Positions 43,690 to 55,723 of a stretch of 64,000 nt of DNA are shown here, one piece after another. Within the stretch, counting starts at the first letter, position 1, and each line of letters starts with the position of its first letter. Both the position numbers and the translations under genes were made by a program. This DNA is from Takakia lepidozioides (lineage: Eukaryota; Streptophyta; Takakiopsida; Takakiales; Takakiaceae): assembly GCA_030704615.1 (NCBI GenBank), contig CM060731.1:31124001-31188000 (forward strand). Direction: 5' to 3'. The notes beneath the pieces are model-generated. The model searched no databases. It was given only the letters and a program-made list of their open reading frames with translations, and was not told the DNA's origin.

Positions 43690-46600
43690 ATGAGCAGGGG
43701 TGCAGGAGCTGGATATGACCGCCACATTACCATCTTCTCGCCGGAGGGCCGACTCTACCAAGTGGGTATGTGTTTCCTCTTCGTTTCATAGCCTTCAAGG
43801 GTCTCCGATCTAGTTCAATTTGCTCACTTCTGAGTGGCTCTTTCAATACCTGCGCCGTTCATGCGTCTTGCAAAATTATGAACGGGTCACCATCTTGTTC
43901 ATATCGGGAAGAACTTTCAATTTCCATCTGGCTGAATGGTGTAATTCTTGGGAGATGGTAGAAGTGTGGGAACCCTAACACACGGTTGGTTGATACTGAT
44001 GTTCCACTGAGTCTTGTTTGTGGAAAATTGTATCCTTGTTCATTCATGCCGTGGTTTTCACAGAGTATGCCTTCAAGGCTGTGAAGGCTTCTGGAATCAC
44101 ATCAATTGGCGTTCGGGGCAAAGACTCCGTATGTGTTGTGACTCAGAAGAAAGTTCCGGTATGTCAGGGGCATGTCAATTCATTGTCTCTCACTTTTTTT
44201 GTGCTGAATCTTGGTTGTACATACAGCGTGTAGAAAGAGTTGTGATTGCCAATGACGTCTGTAGTCCTTTCATGCTTTGGGGCAAGCAGAAGGATGTATA
44301 TAAGTGTCCGTTGTCTCAAACCTTAAGAGATGTTTCACTAGTAAGATTGTGATTTTGGGGCTGGATTCAGCCAGCTTGATACCGGGTCTAAATTATAGTG
44401 GGATTATACAGGACAAGTTGCTAGATCAATCAAGCATCACTCACCTCTACGCCATAACAAAGTACATCGGCCTCCTCGCCACTGGCATGACAGGTAATTT
44501 CAGGGGCAGTCATTGCTAGTCGTGTGTGTTTAATGATTGGTTCACAGTTATGCTCTTTCAGTTTCAGGCATTATTCCTTTGTCTGGCTGAAAGACACAAA
44601 AATGTAGTTCAGGTTCAGGGTGGTTGAATGTTGCATGGTTTTTTTTTTTGGTCTAAAGGGGATAAACAATTGGGTACTGCATCGCTGCCACATCCAAGGG
44701 ATGAGACGCCTTGGTTTATGGTGACTTGGGGTGTTTCGCAGCGGATGCAAAAACATTGGTTTCGCATGCGAGGAGTGAGGCAGCAGAGTTTCGGTTTAAA
44801 CTGGGGTATGAGATGCCAGTTGACTATCTGGCCAAGCGGTGAGTCACCGAGTTTTGTATTGTATTAAGCAGTCTGGATTCACTCAACAGAAAAGAGAGTA
44901 AACAAGATAGTGGTGGGGAAAATAGCTTCTCTAGCTGAATCAATTCTTCTTGGTGATCAATGCCATCATCGAATATTTATTTGTCAAGACTAATGCATGG
45001 TCAAGAAGTACATTTGTAGTATGTTTCTGCAACAGCCATACTCACGCGACACTCAAATGTGAATTTGAAACACGGTGAGCATGGATGCTGCTTGCCATAG
45101 CGCTTCATGCCTGCTTCCATGCTTGTGAGGTCGTGTAGTCTGGGAAGGCAGATGGCCCATCACACCAAATCAGTCATACCTTGAAAACTTGTGTGGATTG
45201 TGTGAGATGCTGGGATGATAACTGATCTGCCCTTGTGGATGGACGAGACAGGCTTGCTGACAAGTCGCAAGTTTACACTCAGCATGCCTACATGCGGCCT
45301 CTTGGAGTTGGTTAGTGTTGTCTTTTCTTCTTCATTGAGGTGCAAAACGGAGGTGGAAAATGACAGACTATTGGTTTCGAACTGTTGCCTGTCAGTTCCA
45401 GTCAACCAGTTCCAGTGAAATATAATCAATCAATTGTTTAGAAGCATGCTATAGGATGTTAAATGCAAAATACAAGCACTATGTTTCTTTGGATGATAAT
45501 GCTATTTCGGTATATTTTAATTGAGAAACAGATGCTGTGTTGGTTGTTGGGTGAGTTTGCAGCTGCTATGTTGATAGGCATTGATGAGGAGTTGGGGCCT
45601 CAGCTGTACAAGTGTGATCCAGCGGGCCACTTTGTTGGTTACAAGGTGTGTTCTGCTTGTTCAAGTGCTCATCTCTTCTTTTGCTTCACTTTCTCAACCA
45701 TGAGGATTATCCAACACCAACTCTAAATTAAGGTCCATGAATACGGGATGTTGAAAAGTATTCTCGTAGCTTACTGCAAATCTGGAGAAACTTTCTTCTC
45801 CTCTTAAGGCCTTTTCTAGGGTCTGAAGTAGAACATCGTAAGGGTAAGATGTGCCGTATGTATGCACACACTTCTTGCTTGCTTTGACACCCCTATGGAG
45901 ATTTACAGAAAACTTAGATGCATCTTTGGTGTCCAATCCGTCTACTTTTTCTATTGTGAAGTCCAAAATTGTTGGAAAATGATAAAGCTGTTTGGGAGTT
46001 ATGGGGGTGGTGTGGGTCACTAGAATGAAAGCCCAGATACTTTGTAATGGATTTAAATTTTTGGGTGCTTGGCTGGATGCAGGCAACCAGCTCGGGATCA
46101 AAGGAGCAGGAGGCAGTGAACTTTCTGGAGAAGAAGATAAAGAACAATCCGCAATTTTCTTATGAAGAAACTGTGCAAGTGCGCTGCTCTCCCTCACTTC
46201 TTCTGCGTGTTAATCCCTCACATTATCTGAGCAGGTTGTGGAGTTGGCATGTGTGTCAACAGAGAGATACTTGTTGACCCTTGAGGGCATACTCCCCCTG
46301 GATGTTAATGCTCCTGGAGCTGAGAGAGAGTGTGTACTCATAAGACGTCTGGGAGCTGAGAGAATGTACTCATAAGACATTGTTTGCCGTAGCCTTGTGG
46401 CCATTGACCCCGCGCCCAGTTTGAGCGGAACATAAAGGGACAGAAACTACCTTTGTCAGGGGCTGACGCCGGTAGTATGATTTACCTTGGAATAAACAGT
46501 TGATCCGAGATTTCCAGATATCCTCCAGAAATCCCTTCACACAAGCATCAATCTGATGTGTGTGATTTGCCCAATAGCTAGACCCCAAAAGGGCCTGGGC

Positions 46601-49600
46601 TTTTGGCTCAGCCTCAAGATTTTCAAAGTTGTTAAACAGAGGTACAGGCACAATTTCCTTGATGGAATTGAAGAGGGTGTCCCGTTGGTGAGAGTACCCA
46701 GGACAATGAATCAGGAAGTGAATATTGTCTTCAGGTTGCCCACACAACGGGGCACTTACAATCCCCCTTTCCTCTCTGCGACTGTTTGTTGTTCAAAGGT
46801 AGGCTACCCGCCCTGAGTTTGAATTTCAGTCCAGTGCCGAGGGTGGGTAGACCCTTGAGGTCATCCATGATGTCCTGACCCATGTCACAGACTGGAAACA
46901 GGTTCAGGGAAGTTTTCTGCCTAACTTCATTTTCTTCAGACAATTTCCTGGCAATAGACATGGCTTTGGAAACTTCAGCTTCTAAGCCAGATTTATCCAG
47001 CAGGGTCATGGCTAGTGGACTAAGATTCAGATCCTTGAAAATCTCTTCTACCCTCTTCTGCCAGGATTTAGCCTGTTTGTCAGGGCGGTCCTGCTTCCAA
47101 GATATAGAGTCGATTAACTTAGGATATCTGGTATTAGCCATACGTTGCAGCTGACCCCACCACCATCTGATTTTGAATTCATCGCGTCGGGAGCTTAAGG
47201 GAGGAATGCCAAACCCACCCCGAACAGCCTCATTAGCTGTTTTGGAGCATGCTGACATGCACTCCTTGAGCACCCCGACTTGGATGGATTCAAGAGACTT
47301 AGCCTGGTTGGAGTTATCAACCCATACAGCAGATGCATACTCCAAGGCCGGCCTGATAACGCAGCAAAGCATGGTTTTTTTTACTTCAGAGTTGATCCCT
47401 CTGCAGTGGAAAAATTTAGTGAGACCCAGTGCTTTGCGTTTGCCAGATTGAACCACTCTTTGAATATGTGCTTCCCAATTACAGTTGGAGGAAAACTCAA
47501 CGCCAAGATAGGTGTAGGAGGGGAGAACAGGGATCTCTTGGCTTCCCCACTGCCACTTGAGGTTGCCTCCTCCTTCCCCCCGGTCGTTGAATGCCACCAC
47601 TGCACATTTACTGACATTGGCCTCTAGCCCCCAAAGATCAAAGTATCTCTTCGCGCAATCTATAAGCCCCTGGAGGTTGGAAGGAGTCTCCCCTATGCCT
47701 GCGAAGTCATCCGCAAACATAAGGGCTGGTATGGTGGCATCACCCACCCTTAACCCAAATCCCTCACTTTCCACATCCTCCAGTAATTGATTGATGAAAA
47801 CATTGAAGAGCAGAGGGGAGAGGGTACATCCTTGAGCTACACCTTGGTCTATGTCAAAGAAATTAGACTTCTGTCCATTAACAGTGACGCAGCTTTTAGT
47901 GTGAGCATACAAGTTATGGACCACTCTCCACATCTTTCCCTTGATCCCGGAAGACCAGAGTCGGAGCCATAGACCGTTTCTCCACACAGTGTCATAGGCC
48001 TTTTTGACATCCAGGAAAAAGACAAAAGTAGGTTTCCCTTCTTTTTTCCTTCCCTGGATAATCTGGCTGAGTGTGAAGATATGATCCACGCAGCCCCTGT
48101 TTCGCTGAAAGCCAGCTTGGCCTTCATGGAAACAACCTCTGGACTCCAGATCAACCTCGAGACGAGTACTTATAACTATGCAGAATATCTTGCCCACTGC
48201 ATTAAGAAGCGTGATGCCCCGATAGTTACCCGGCTCTTCTCTGTCACCTTTCTTATATAAATTGACAATGACCCCCTGCCGCCAGCGAAAGGGGGTAATT
48301 TCAGTCCTCCATATAAGGTTAAAGAGAAGAACAAGGGCCTCTATCATAGGGTCACCACCATGCTTGATAAGCTCATTGACAATGCCATCAGGGCCACCAG
48401 CTTTGTATCCGTTTAGATGCTCAATTGCTTCCGCAATCTCAGAGGAACTAATGGGAGCGTTATAACCCTTGGAAATATATCCCAGTTCATCAGGGCTGGC
48501 TTGAATCATAGACACAGTTCTTTCTACTGTGTCATTCCATTCTTCAGAAAACCCCTCGCTGCTAGAACTAGAATTTCTGCCCAGTGTACTGTAGTGGGTT
48601 TCAAAGGTGTTGACAATGTCAGCCGTTGAAGTCACCACTGCACCCTTAGGGGTCCTCAGCGCTTGTACTTGCTGACAATTTTTCGGCTTGTACAGACGTT
48701 GAAGGGCCAACCAGAATTTCTTGTCATTACCACTGTGGTGGTTTGAGTTTATTTCCCCGTATAACTTATCCCAATATAGTTTCTTCTGAGACCTTACAAG
48801 CTGATTGATATCTTTGCGGAGCTGGTAGTACCTAACCCAAAGGTTATTATTGACTTTCATTCTGCAGCACTCTTTATAGAGGGCTCGTCTCTCGGCAATC
48901 TTGAGTTTGATCTCATTGGTCCACCAATTAACAGCTCTACCGCAGACAATTAGTTTCCTCCCAATGATCTTTTCAGCCACAGAAGAGACGAAACTCTCCC
49001 AAGAGTCCACCGCTCTTTCAACTTCATTTCTTGCATTGCTAGCGCGAGATTGAAGGTCTTGGAGCGAATGGACAAAGTTGGGCAGAGCCTCTTGCAAGGC
49101 CTGGACATACTCAGCCTTGACCTCTTCATTTCGGAATTTTTCAATGCGCCACTTCTGGATCGAACGTTTCACAGATCTCTTGGTGTTGGGGAAACACCTT
49201 TTGATCTCAGTCCAAACCAGAAAGTGGTCAGAGGTACCAATATCAGTTCTGTCAATTATCACATTGGCGCACTGGGGAAACAGATTCTTGTCCACTATGA
49301 TAATCCACAATGGATCGTTCCCCAGTTTGGGCTTTCTCACGGGTCCACTGCACCTGGTCACCTTTTGACCTATTGTTCAGGGTCGAAAGCTGAAGCTCTT
49401 CCAGACAGTTAATTAACCGTCTTCCATTAGAGTTCAGCTCGTCCTCACCAAAAGGTCTGATGATATCATCCTGGTGAAGACCTTTACCCACCCGGGCATT
49501 GAAGTCACCCAATAAGACCACCTGACCCTTGGCAAGGACTTTAGCACAGTCCAGCCCCAGACTCTCCAACTAAATCCAATGTACTACCTTACCCAAAGCA

Positions 49601-52600
49601 GAGTGCTTCAGGTCAAAACAAACCAAGACGCAAGGTCGCAAGGCCGGCATTTAGTCACAGAGACATTTATCTACTCCCATTTCAAGTCCACCCAGTGTCG
49701 ATAGGCTTCCTAGAGGGCAGGGAGAGTGGGAGCTGAGAGAGAGAGAGAGAGAGATTGTACTCATAAGACGTTGTTTGCCGTAGCCTTGTGGCCATTGACC
49801 CCGTGCCCAGTTTGAGCGGGAACCAAAGGGACAGAACCTACCTCTGTCAGGGGCTGACGTTGGTAGTAAGACTTGTATAAAGAATTAATCCAGGTTTTCC
49901 AGATATCCTCTAGAAATCCCTTCACACAAGCATCAATCTGCTGTGTGTGATTTGCCCAAAAACTAGGCCTCAGGAGGGCCTGGGCTTTTGGCTCAGCTTG
50001 AGACTTTCAAAGTTGGTAAACAGGGGTACAGGCACAATTCCCTTAATAGATTTGAAGAGAGCGTCTCTTTGGTGAGAGAACCCCGGACAGTGTATCAGAA
50101 AATGAATACTGTCTTCAGATTGCCCACACAACGGGCAATTGCACTCTCCCTTTCCTCTCTGCTTCTGTTTGCTGTTCAAAGGTAGGCTTCCTGCCCTGAG
50201 TTTAAATTTCAGTCTAGTGCCGAGAGTGGGTAGACCCTTGAGGTCATCCAAGATGTCCTCCCCCATGTCACAGACTGGAAACAAGTTCAGGGAAGTTTTC
50301 TGCCTAACTTCATTTTCATCAGACAATCTCATGGCAACAGACATGGCTGAGGACACTACAGCCTCTAAGTCAGATTTATCCAGCAGGGTCAAGACTTGCG
50401 GATCCAGGTCCAGGTCCTTGAGGATCTCTTCTACTCTCTTCTGCCAGGACTTAGCCTGTTTGACAGGGCGGTCCTGTTTCCAAGATATAGAGTCGATTAA
50501 TTTAGGATATCTGGTGTTGGGCATATGTTGCAGCTGACCCCACCATCTGACCTTGAATTCATCTCTGAATCCATCTGACCTTAAAAATTTAGTGAGCCCC
50601 AGAGCTTTGCCCTTGCCAGTTTGAACAACTTTCCGGATATGTGCATCCCAATTACAATTGGAGGAGAACTCAACGCCCAGGTAAGTGTAGGAAGGGAGGA
50701 CCGGGATCTCTTGGCTACCCCACTGCCACTTAAGATCACTTCCTCCCTCTCCTCTGTCGTTGAATGCTACCACTGCACATTTGCTGACATTAGCCTCTAG
50801 CCCCCAAAGATCAAAGTATCTCTTCGCGCAATCAATCAACTCCTGGAGATTGGTTGGAGTCTCCCCTATGCCTGCGAAGTCATCCGCAAACATAAGGGCT
50901 GGTATGGTGGTATCACCCACCCTTAACCCAAATCCCTCACTTTCCACATCCTCGAGGAGTTGATTGATGAAAATATTGAAGAGCAGAGGGGAGAGAGTAC
51001 ATCCTTGAGCTACACCTTGGTCTATGTCAAAGAAGTTGGACTTCTGTCCGTTGACACAGCTTTTGGTGTGAGCATACAAGTTGTGGACAACTCTCCACAT
51101 CTTTCCCTTGACCCCACAAGACCAGAGGCGGAACCATAGGCCATCTCTCCACAGTGTCATAAGCCTTTTTGACATCCAGGAAAAAGACATAAGTGGGTTT
51201 CCCTTCTTTTTTCCTTCCCTGGATAATCTGGCTTAGAGTGAACACAGCCCCTGTTTCGCCGAAAGCCAGCTTGGCCTTCGTGGAAACAACCTCTAGACTC
51301 CAGATCAACCTCGAGACGAGTACTTATAACTCTGCAGAATGTCTTGCCAACAGCATTGAGGAGCGTGATGCCACGGTACTTCCCTGGTTCTTCTCTGTCA
51401 CCCTTCTTGTATAGATTGACAATGACCCCCTGTCGCCAGCGAAAGGGGATCATTTCAGTCTTCCAGATAAGGTTAAAGAGGAGAACTAGGGCCTCTATCA
51501 TGGGATCGCCACCGTGCTTGATAAGCTCGTTGACAATACCATCAGGTCCACCAGCTTTATATCCATTTATATGTTCAATTGCTTCCACAATCTCAGAAGA
51601 ACTAATGGGAGCATTATAAGCCATTGAAATATACTCCAGTTCATCAGGGCTGTTTTGAATCATAGGAACAGTTTTTCCAACTGTGTCCCTCCATTCAGCA
51701 GAAGACCCCTCACTGTTAGACCTAGAAGTTCTGCCAAGGATACTGTAGTGAGTTTCAAAGGTTTTGACAATGTCAACCGATGAAGTCACCACTGCACCTT
51801 TAGTAGTCTTCAGCGCTTGTACTTGCTGACCGTTTTTCGGTTTGTACAAACGTTGAAGGGCCAACCAGAATTTCTTGTCATTACCACCATGGTGGTTTGA
51901 GTTTATTTCACTGTATAACTTGTCCCAGTATAATTTCTTCTGAGACCTAACAAGCTGATTGATATCTTTACGGAGCTGGTAGTACCTCGCCCACAATTCT
52001 CTGTTGGTTTCCAAATTGCAGCACTCTTTATAGAGGGCTCGTCTCTCAGCTATCTTGAGTTTAATCTCATTAGTCCACCAATTAACTGCTCTACCGCAGA
52101 CAATTAGTTTCCTCCCAATGATCTTGTCAGCCACGGAGGAAACGAAACTCTCCCAAGAGTCCACTGCTCTTTCGACTTCATTTCTTGCATTAACAGAGCG
52201 TGACTGAAGTTCTTGGAGCGATTGGACAAAATGAGGGAGAGCCTCTTGCAAGGCCTGGACGTACTCAGCCTTGACCTCCTCATTGTGGAATTTTTCTATG
52301 CGCCACTTCCAAATCGAACGTTTCACAGATCTCTTGGTGGTGGGAAAATACCTTTCGATCTCAGTCCAAACCAGGAAGTGGTCAGAGGTACCAATATCAG
52401 TTCTGTCGATCAACACATTGGCACACTGGGGGAACAAAATTTTGTCCATTATGATATAGTCCACAATGGAACGTTCCCCAGTTTGGGGTTTCTCACGAGT
52501 CCACTGCACTTGGTCACCTCTTGTCCTGTTATTCAAGGTCAAAAGCTGAAGCTCTTCTAGACAGTTAATTAACCGTCTGCCATTAGAATTCAGCTCGTCC

Positions 52601-55600
52601 TCACCAAAAGGTCCAATGATATCGTCCTGATGGATCCCTTTGCCCACCCGGGCATTGAAGTCCCCCAATAGTACCACCTGACCTTTGGCAAGGAACGAAG
52701 CACAGTCCAGCTTTACATCTTCGAAGGCCTTGTCTGCGTCAGCACTAAGGGTCCCCTCTGTGGGCATGTAAACACAACCAACAAAGAGGTCCTTTGTACT
52801 CATGCCGCCCTTCAAATTCAGTTTTAGCCAGATACTATGCTCGTACCTAAACCCTTGTTGATAATTTCACAATTGTCAAACAAGAAATCACGGACAAAGA
52901 ATCCGACCCCTTTTTGACCGCGTTTGGCAGAGGCTGCCTCGAGAGTACACATCTTACCTGCCCATTTATAACCAATGACATCTCCAACCAGTTTATCCGA
53001 CGTTTCCCATGTTTCTTGCCCAGCACAGATATGAATATCATTAGTCCGAAGAACTTGTCCCACTTCAAGTTGTTTCCTTTGGTTGGTCAACCCTGAGAAG
53101 TTGAAAGTGGCCAGCCGCAAGCCAGCCCTTTGCGTGTGAATTGTTTGTCGTCTAGGTAGCTTGTGATTGCTCCTGAAAGGCCAACCGTTCTGCAAAAGGG
53201 GGACAGTTATATGTGTAGATTTTGCTCGTCTTGTGTAAACTTTGAGAATTGGTAAACCATTCAGGGTACCAAATCTTTCAGTTACACGACGCACAGGCTC
53301 CGCACACATAGGGGCAGATTGTCCGTCAGACTGCTTGGGGACAATTACCCCGTGTATAGATTTTGCTCGTCTTGTGTAGACTTTGAGGATTGGTAAACCA
53401 TTTAGAGTACCAAATCCTTCAGTTACACGACGTTCAGGCTCTGCACACTTAGGGACAGATTGTCCATCTGACGGCTTGGGGACAATTACCCCGTGTATAG
53501 AATTTGTTCGTCTTGTGTAAACCTTGAGGATTGGTAAACCATTCAGAGTACCAAATCCTTCAGATTCAGGACGTTCAGGTTCCGTACACTTAGGGGCATC
53601 TTGTCCTTCTGGCTGTTTGGATTCAACCTCATCCAGAGCATCAAACCGATTAGAAACTCTCAAGTTGAAGTTGTTGCCCTTGGTTGTCTTCCTAGAGCGC
53701 CCCATTGAATCACCAATGTCTAAGACCGCTCTCCAGCCAGTCAAAGGACGAACTTCTTTGAGATTGAATTGATGCGGGACTCTATTAGAAGCACTTTTGG
53801 TCATTGCAACCTTCAACGTACCCCTGTTATCAAGTCTCGAGATGGTACCATTAGCCATGAAATCCAAGCCTAAGCTAGAGCATGTAGTCTTAAAGGACAC
53901 ATCGTCCATCCTGGGATTCACCCCAAAAACTACACATGAAGCCCTAGATTTGGCATAAGTAACCAATTCCCAGGGATCACCCTGAGGAGTGTTGATGTTG
54001 ATAGGAGCTAAATTTTTGATTGTTTTCGCAGGCCATAAGTTTAAGCACAGGAACGAGTCCAAGTGCCGAGTATGCTAGACAGAGCATACGATTGCCCAAT
54101 TTGGGCGGAGGGGCTGCCCCCAAGCGGTAGGAGTCCGCTTGTTACCATTCAGAGATCACACTCCAGGGAGTTGCAGGGAATGGCCCGTGTAGGCATATTC
54201 TAAAGAGGGAAAGGCCCCAAGCTTTCCAACTAAATCCAATGCACTGCCTTACCTGAAGCAAAGCGCTTCAGGTCGAAACAAACAAGGACACGAGGTCACA
54301 AGGCCGGCATTTAGTCACAGAGACATTAATGTACTCCCGTTTCAAGTCCACCCAATGTCAATAGGCTTCCTAGAGGACAGGGAGACAGAGAGAGAGAGAG
54401 AGATAGAGAGGTAGAATTACTGGATGCTTTAAGAGGCATGCTAATGTGTGCCTATTGTTGACATCATTGGTGCTGAACAGACAGCAATCTCAGCCTTGCA
54501 ATCAATCTTGTTGGAGGACTTCAAGCCCACTGAAATTGAGGTATTGCTCTCGCGCTTAACTTCTCAGGCACTACTCTTCACAATCATATAGCAAGAGAGC
54601 AATGCTACCTTTGAATTTGTGTAACCAAGAATTGGTTTTGCCACTCTCAATCTCCTGGTCTCTCTCTGGTACCTCCAGTATCTGCTACATTTGATATAAG
54701 GTGACATAGAGAGACCAGAAGAATGCGAGTGGCAAAGCAAAACTTACTTGCACATGTATATGGAGTTATACTTTCATGGAGACCAATCTGAAGACAGTAT
54801 TCATTTTCTGATACACTGTCCGGGGTTCTCTAACCAAAGAGACGCTCTCTTCAAATCTATCAAGGGAATTGTGCCTGTACCCCTGTTTACCAACTTTGAA
54901 AGTCTCGAGGCTGAGCCAAAAGCCCAGGCCCTCCTGAGGCCTAGTTTTTGGGCAAATCACACACAGCAGATTGATGCTTGTGTGAAAAACCCGGATTAAT
55001 TCTATATATGAAGGTAAGTCTTACTACCAACGTCAGCCCCTGACAGAGGTAGGTTCTGTCCCTTTTGTTCCCGCTCAAACTGGGCGCGGGGTCAATGGCC
55101 ACAAGGCCACGGCAAACAACGTCTTATGAGTACAATCTATTCAATTCCAACCTTTGGGTTTTGGTCAGAATATGACAATTGTTGCATCATGTGAAGACCA
55201 GTTTCTTTATGTAAATTTAATCAATGTAGCCAAGAGTGTTCATCCGATAATGGATGTCCAGATGTTTGGTTTGATTATTGAGGTGAAAGAGCTTCCAACA
55301 GATGTCCAGTGATTAGGGCACAAGGCTGCGTTACAAGTGGTTGGGTTCAAAGCCACACTAGTGTATGTCGGATGTCACCCATTATAGCCAACCCCCTATA
55401 AGAGGGAGCAACTAGGTCAACCGGTTATCTAATGTGTGGGTACATGGGGAGGTTTAGAACCAAGTTACTCTACAGCCATTAGATTAAGGAAGGCAGTAGC
55501 CTTTCAGGGTGAAGAGACACCATAATATACGCTCGCTTCAGTAGGCATCAATATTTTCTCTTAAGCTCTACGCCCATGTTGTCAGGTGCATCTTGCCATC

Positions 55601-55723
55601 TGGTTTCTGACCATGGCTTTATGGGGACAGGTTGGGGTTGTCAGTGCAGCAGATACAAGCTTTCGTGTCTTGACAACAGATGAGATTGATGAGCATTTGA
55701 CTTCCATCAGTGAGCGCGACTAG
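43690..55723 (+). CDS. PAA1: 20S proteasome subunit alpha type-6 (alpha1)
   Basis: Nine exons rebuild exactly 246 residues, the usual length: 43690-43765, 44064-44158, 44412-44493, 44742-44838, 45252-45310, 45563-45645, 46083-46178, 54481-54540 and 55631-55723. All borders are GT/AG and every phase fits. The start [20 protein letters not shown] and LYQVEYAFKAV (joined across intron 1) form the alpha-subunit N-terminal signature that gates the core. [86 protein letters not shown] and [18 protein letters not shown] follow. Alpha subunits are non-catalytic ring members of the 20S core. The gene appears functional although intron 7 is 8.3 kb and filled by two antisense LINEs and intron 8 holds a sense LINE fragment. 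AATAAA at 55993-55998 is a candidate polyadenylation signal. Confidence 0.96.
46316..46330. repeat. Target-site duplication of LINE-B, left copy
   Basis: GGAGCTGAGAGAGAG here is repeated exactly at 49729-49743, flanking the LINE-B copy. It lies in a GA tract. Confidence 0.75.
46331..49728 (-). mobile_element. LINE-B: internally deleted non-LTR retrotransposon in intron 7 of PAA1
   Basis: Read right to left: about 160 bp of 5' end (49728-49567); then, after a deletion of the first frame and half of the endonuclease, an endonuclease part ([19 protein letters not shown]) at 49569-49300; then a long frame 49361-46731 with SDHFLVW and reverse transcriptase ([88 protein letters not shown]). The zinc-knuckle tail continues in another frame to 46370. 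Frameshifts near 49300 and 46750 and the deletion make it non-autonomous. The 3' terminus has a 33-bp duplication with TGTACTCATAAGAC twice (46334-46380). Confidence 0.93.
49729..49743. repeat. Target-site duplication of LINE-B, right copy
   Basis: GGAGCTGAGAGAGAG identical to 46316-46330. It continues into a longer GA run into which LINE-A is inserted. Confidence 0.75.
49754..54388 (-). mobile_element. LINE-A: near full-length non-LTR retrotransposon, frameshifted
   Basis: About 4.6 kb with 5' end near 54388 and 3' end GTACAATC plus a TC run at 49754. Frame 1 (to 52824) has an N-terminal part of unknown fold ([20 protein letters not shown]), three tandem repeats of about 45 residues, and then the start of the apurinic-type endonuclease ([28 protein letters not shown]). 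The frame breaks between 52824 and 52815. The rest of the endonuclease ([27 protein letters not shown]) and the first half of the reverse transcriptase follow to 51157. After a second shift the RT continues ([11 protein letters not shown]) to 49970. A deletion of about 60 codons at 50580 removes the part after GLTKF. Thumb, CCHC-type knuckle (CNCPLCG...H...C) and tail follow. A dead copy, but one that shows the family's architecture. Confidence 0.93.
53190..53600 (-). repeat. Triplicated 45-codon repeat in the LINE first frame
   Basis: Three copies of [17 protein letters not shown] (or ERFGTLNG in the third) are followed by SIHGVIVPK and a DGQS-(A/V)P-(K/M)CAEP linker. DNA landmarks AAACCATT(C/T)AG recur near 53261, 53397 and 53538, a spacing of about 138 bp. 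Confidence 0.85.
54783..55137 (+). mobile_element. LINE 3' fragment in intron 8 of PAA1
   Basis: It begins at CAATCTGAAGACAGTATTCA and encodes [20 protein letters not shown] onward, ending GTCTTATGAGTACAATC. A stretch of about 28 bp is missing after GATGCTTGTGTGAA. It lies in the sense direction of the host gene and is very similar to LINE-A and to the 11.5-kb fragment. Confidence 0.9.

Noticed and set aside
46215-46370. Possible last exon of the proteasome gene ([18 protein letters not shown]) after a GAGCAG acceptor
   Set aside because: It does not resemble the alpha-6 C-terminus. The true exons 8 and 9 with the conserved sequence and correct phase were found at 54481 and 55631.
46731-49361. 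876-residue reverse transcriptase as a host gene
   Set aside because: It is the ORF of the internally deleted LINE-B, with flanking target-site duplication and frameshifts at both ends.
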